The notes under the pieces were generated by a model. It did no database searches, was not told where the DNA came from, and saw only the letters and a list, made by a program, of their open reading frames with translations. 64,000 nucleotides of DNA from Saccharospirillum sp. (lineage in GTDB: Bacteria; Pseudomonadota; Gammaproteobacteria; Pseudomonadales; Natronospirillaceae): positions 1 through 64,000 of the forward strand of contig JAIUML010000014.1 in assembly GCA_022565595.1 (NCBI GenBank), given 5' to 3'. Shown here piece by piece: positions 61,693-64,000 of the stretch; position 1 is the first letter of the stretch, and each line of letters begins with the position of its first letter. The translations under genes and the position numbers were made by a program.

Positions 61693-62520
61693 TTGACGGT
61701 GGACGTAAATGAAGGTTATCAAGAGTTTTGTGACTTTTTGGAGAAGCAGAGTGGTATCTGTTTAGGCGCGAGTAAACAGTACCTGGTCTCGAGTCGGTTA
61801 CGCAAAATTCTGATGGAGCAAAAGGTCAAAAACCTTCGTGAACTGGTTGCAATAATGTCTCGCTCTGGTGGACATGGACTTAAATCGGCAGTTATTGATG
61901 CCATGACCACCAATGAAACCCTCTGGTTTCGGGATATACATCCCTTTCGAATACTGGAAGAAAAACTGCTCCCCGAGTTCTATCAGAAGCGGTCGGCGCG
62001 CCCTCTGCGCATCTGGTCGGCTGCCTGCTCGACAGGGCAGGAACCCTTTTCCATTTCGATGATCATGGAAGACCTTAAAGCCCGAGGCAAAGGTGGCAAT
62101 GGTGGTGAAAAAATCATCGCTACGGATATTTCACCTTCGGCACTGGCATCGGCCAAAGCGGCAGAATATGCCATGCTCGCTATCGGGCGAGGGCTCGACC
62201 CGGAACGTCTCAAACGCCACTTTCAGGAAGTGCCCGGTGGTCGTTGGAAAGTAAAGCCCAATATCACCCAGAGAGTGGAGTTTCGCAGCCTCAACCTGCA
62301 GGAAAGCTATGCGTTACTCGGCAAATTCGACATCGTCTTTTGCCGCAATGTACTCATTTATTTTACCGGTGATCTCAAACGAGACATTCTTACGCGCATT
62401 CACGCGACGCTGAACCCGGGTGGGTATTTGCTGGTTGGCGCTTCGGAGGCGGTGAATGGGCTGTCGGAATTGTATGAAATGGTGCATTGTCGGCCGGGGA
62501 TTATTTATCGCAAGCGGTAA
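61693..62520 (+). CDS. cheR: chemotaxis protein methyltransferase CheR
   Basis: The 275-residue methyltransferase adds methyl groups to receptor glutamates. It shows the N-terminal helical domain (CDFLEKQSGICLGASKQYLV), TTNETLWFRDIHPF, the SAM motif IWSAACSTGQEPFSISM, IIATDISPSALASA, and FDIVFCRNVLIYFTGDLKRD. The start is TTG at 61693 with GGGAG (61681-61685) upstream; the N-terminal length matches the family. In Pseudomonas flgB follows cheR, but here a convergent regulator gene follows after 7 bp. Confidence 0.97.
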   Translation: MTVDVNEGYQEFCDFLEKQSGICLGASKQYLVSSRLRKILMEQKVKNLRELVAIMSRSGGHGLKSAVIDAMTTNETLWFRDIHPFRILEEKLLPEFYQKRSARPLRIWSAACSTGQEPFSISMIMEDLKARGKGGNGGEKIIATDISPSALASAKAAEYAMLAIGRGLDPERLKRHFQEVPGGRWKVKPNITQRVEFRSLNLQESYALLGKFDIVFCRNVLIYFTGDLKRDILTRIHATLNPGGYLLVGASEAVNGLSELYEMVHCRPGIIYRKR

Positions 62521-62527
62521 AGGGGGG

Positions 62528-63241
62528 CTATGCCCCTCTGCGAACCAACAAATGCCCCTCCAGCAACAAATACCCCTTCCCCCGAACCGTCTTGATCACC
62601 TCTTCGAACGGTAACTTGGCGCGCAAACCCGACACGATCATATCAATCACACGGCTGAAGCCATCGTATTCAATACCACGCAAGGATTGCATGATCGCAT
62701 CTCGGCTGAATACCTGTCCTGGTTGACTGGCGAGCAAGGAGAGCAGGTCGAATTCTGGTCCGGTTAAATCGATGGGTTCACCATAGCAGGTCACCACACG
62801 GTTGCGCTTGTCAATGAAAAGGACTTCCTGGGCATTGCTTGAGTCGGAGGCTTCATTGAATTCAGTGGCGCGTCTGAGCATGGCTCGGATGCGGCTAAGC
62901 AACCTTTTGGGCTCTACCGGTTTGAACAGGTAGTCATCTGCTCCAATTTCGAGGCCAAGAATTTCATCGGTTGGGTCCGTTCTTGCAGTCAACATCAGAA
63001 TGGGTTTTTTGTAGTTGGGACGCACTTGACGGCAGATGGCAAGGCCGTCCAGGCCAGGGAGCATAACATCCAGAATGGTCAAATCGGGTTGTTGCTCGAC
63101 AATATAGTCCCTGGCTTCAAGGCCGTTGCGAATGACCTTGCATTGGTAGCCGGACGCTTGCAAAAACTGTTGCGTCAGAAGCGCCAGGTCGTCATTGTCT
63201 TCAACCAGCAGCAACCGTGCGTAATCGGTTATGGTGTCCAT
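62528..63241 (-). CDS. OmpR-family response regulator
   Basis: The 237-residue regulator has an N-terminal receiver (LLLVEDNDDLALLTQQFLQA; Asp58 in LTILDVMLPGLDGLAICRQV; the switch Lys in DDYLFKPVEPKRLLSRI) and a C-terminal winged helix (PIDLTGPEFDLLSLLASQPG; YDGFSRVIDMIVSGLRAKL; IKTVRGKGYLLL). It resembles RstA-like regulators. Its start overlaps the end of the upstream outer-membrane protein gene by 13 bp, so the two are coupled. No histidine kinase is visible in the window. It converges with cheR. Confidence 0.93.
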   Translation of the reverse strand: MDTITDYARLLLVEDNDDLALLTQQFLQASGYQCKVIRNGLEARDYIVEQQPDLTILDVMLPGLDGLAICRQVRPNYKKPILMLTARTDPTDEILGLEIGADDYLFKPVEPKRLLSRIRAMLRRATEFNEASDSSNAQEVLFIDKRNRVVTCYGEPIDLTGPEFDLLSLLASQPGQVFSRDAIMQSLRGIEYDGFSRVIDMIVSGLRAKLPFEEVIKTVRGKGYLLLEGHLLVRRGA

Positions 63242-64000
63242 TCTACTCCCAGGGCGAGGCGCCAGCCTTGCCAGGTATTGGTGTGCCAGTAACCCAGCTC
63301 TGGTACGACCGACCAGTGTGGGGCAATGTTAAAGTCTGCCGACAGGTTCGCTTCTGTGGTGTCTGTACTGGTCGAATCTGTCTGAGCCAGTCTTAGCGTA
63401 ATCGGCATAGGGTCAAGTCGAGTGACGGACGTTTGCCAAAAGCGATAATAGTCGTCCGAGTTCACCCTGTCTTCTAGTCCGAACGCTATGTTGGCCTGCC
63501 AACCGGATTCCCCTGACCAGAATACACCAAAACGATGTTGCCAATGTTCAAAGTCAGTGGCGATCCAATGACCTTTGAGCCGATACCCTAATTTAACCGC
63601 CCGCGACACTTGATAAGCAAGGCCGAATTGGGCATAGAATTCCGGTTCAGAGGGCTTCAATACCACTCCCACCTGACTATCCAGGGTCAAGTTTCGAAAG
63701 TTCTGTTGCAAACCACCGGCAAGGTCGAGACCCCATTCGGGGGTATTATCGGTTGAATCCAGATAGAGGTCGGAGCGCACCGAGAAGACGCGATTCAGGT
63801 ACCAGGGGTAACCTTGCGCATTAAGTGTCGCGACTCTGCTCGATCTCGAATGACTCAGCTGAGCGCTCGCCACTCCAGTATCCAGCCCAGGGAAGTAACT
63901 GACCCGAGCGCGCCCACGCCAACGAACTGGATGGGTAGAATTCTGTTTGCGGCGAGTGGATAAATAAAGAAGTTGAACCTGTACACGAACGGCGTCTGGT
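63229..64000 (-). CDS. predicted outer-membrane beta-barrel protein (5' end outside window)
   Basis: The frame stays open to the window end, so the N-terminus lies beyond it; about 257 residues are visible. The sequence shows alternating hydrophobic/polar strands rich in Tyr, Trp and Gly (FYAQFGLAYQVSRAVKLGYR; SGWQANIAFGLEDRVNSDDY; ELGYWHTNTWQGWRLALGVE) with Arg/Asp/Ser loops, as in outer-membrane barrels. It ends VEWTP, without the usual terminal Phe. It may be of the DUF3187/DUF481-like type, but no family is certain. The GTG at 63873 is not a real start. It overlaps the downstream regulator gene by 13 bp. Confidence 0.6.
   Translation of the reverse strand, partial: PDAVRVQVQLLYLSTRRKQNSTHPVRWRGRARVSYFPGLDTGVASAQLSHSRSSRVATLNAQGYPWYLNRVFSVRSDLYLDSTDNTPEWGLDLAGGLQQNFRNLTLDSQVGVVLKPSEPEFYAQFGLAYQVSRAVKLGYRLKGHWIATDFEHWQHRFGVFWSGESGWQANIAFGLEDRVNSDDYYRFWQTSVTRLDPMPITLRLAQTDSTSTDTTEANLSADFNIAPHWSVVPELGYWHTNTWQGWRLALGVEWTP

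Overview
The window reads as a chromosomal segment of a flagellated gammaproteobacterium of the Pseudomonadales/Oceanospirillales type. The support is gene content and order: thrS-infC-rpmI-rplT; purM-purN-DUF3108 divergent from DUF2066-hda; flgA-flgM-flgN divergent from cheV-cheR; ppsR divergent from ppsA; a FinR-like regulator divergent from fpr; and an MxtR/ErdR (CrbS/CrbR) type acetate-sensing pair. Base composition is moderately GC-rich. The AT-richer stretch at about 6050-8200, inside a type VI secretion effector region, looks foreign. No rRNA, tRNA, CRISPR array, insertion sequence or prophage was seen.

Layout. 1-8385: T6SS spike island with two tandem vgrG genes, a VasX-like effector and a putative membrane immunity protein. 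8646-13469: proline catabolism and uptake (putA, putP). 13577-17416: CMD-family protein, a translationally coupled DUF998/AEC/ChaC trio, and cfa. 17599-21510: PEP synthase with its regulatory kinase. 21560-27707: MsbA-like ABC exporter and an RND efflux pair. 27824-31188: thrS-infC-rpmI-rplT, with a leader that appears to carry two tRNA-Thr anticodon-arm mimics and an ATA-started infC. 31354-34588: ABM protein, exported nuclease-like PDZ protein, two small disordered proteins and a D-lactate dehydrogenase. 34642-39034: purMN and hda. 39091-42569: exonuclease-fold protein, small CxxC protein, truC and an Atm1-like exporter. 42751-47965: acyl-CoA hydratase/hydrolase, SDR, thiolase, FinR/Fpr. 48079-57024: trxC, chemoreceptor, acyl-CoA synthetase, SSS-hybrid sensor kinase and its LuxR-type regulator. 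57121-62520: flagellar and chemotaxis genes with recognisable sigma-28 and sigma-54 promoters. 62528-64000: OmpR-type regulator and a partial outer-membrane protein.

The most unusual signal is a family of intergenic elements of about 110-140 bp at 43871-44010, 52537-52664 (inverted) and 52711-52836. Each has a long outer stem whose sequence differs from copy to copy while base pairing is kept. All three share a constant CCGCAGC/GCTGCGG inner hairpin, a constant linker and an ATG/TAG internal loop. I do not recognise this family. A half-element lies at 44893-44917. A second, simpler 44-bp double-hairpin repeat follows the genes ending at 42569 and 46150.

Other points of interest are the effector/immunity pair, a start-adjacent hairpin before trxC, an exported nuclease-domain/PDZ fusion, and a membrane-anchored coiled-coil gene in the flgMN cluster. 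All functional calls rest on reading motifs by eye; no database search was run.
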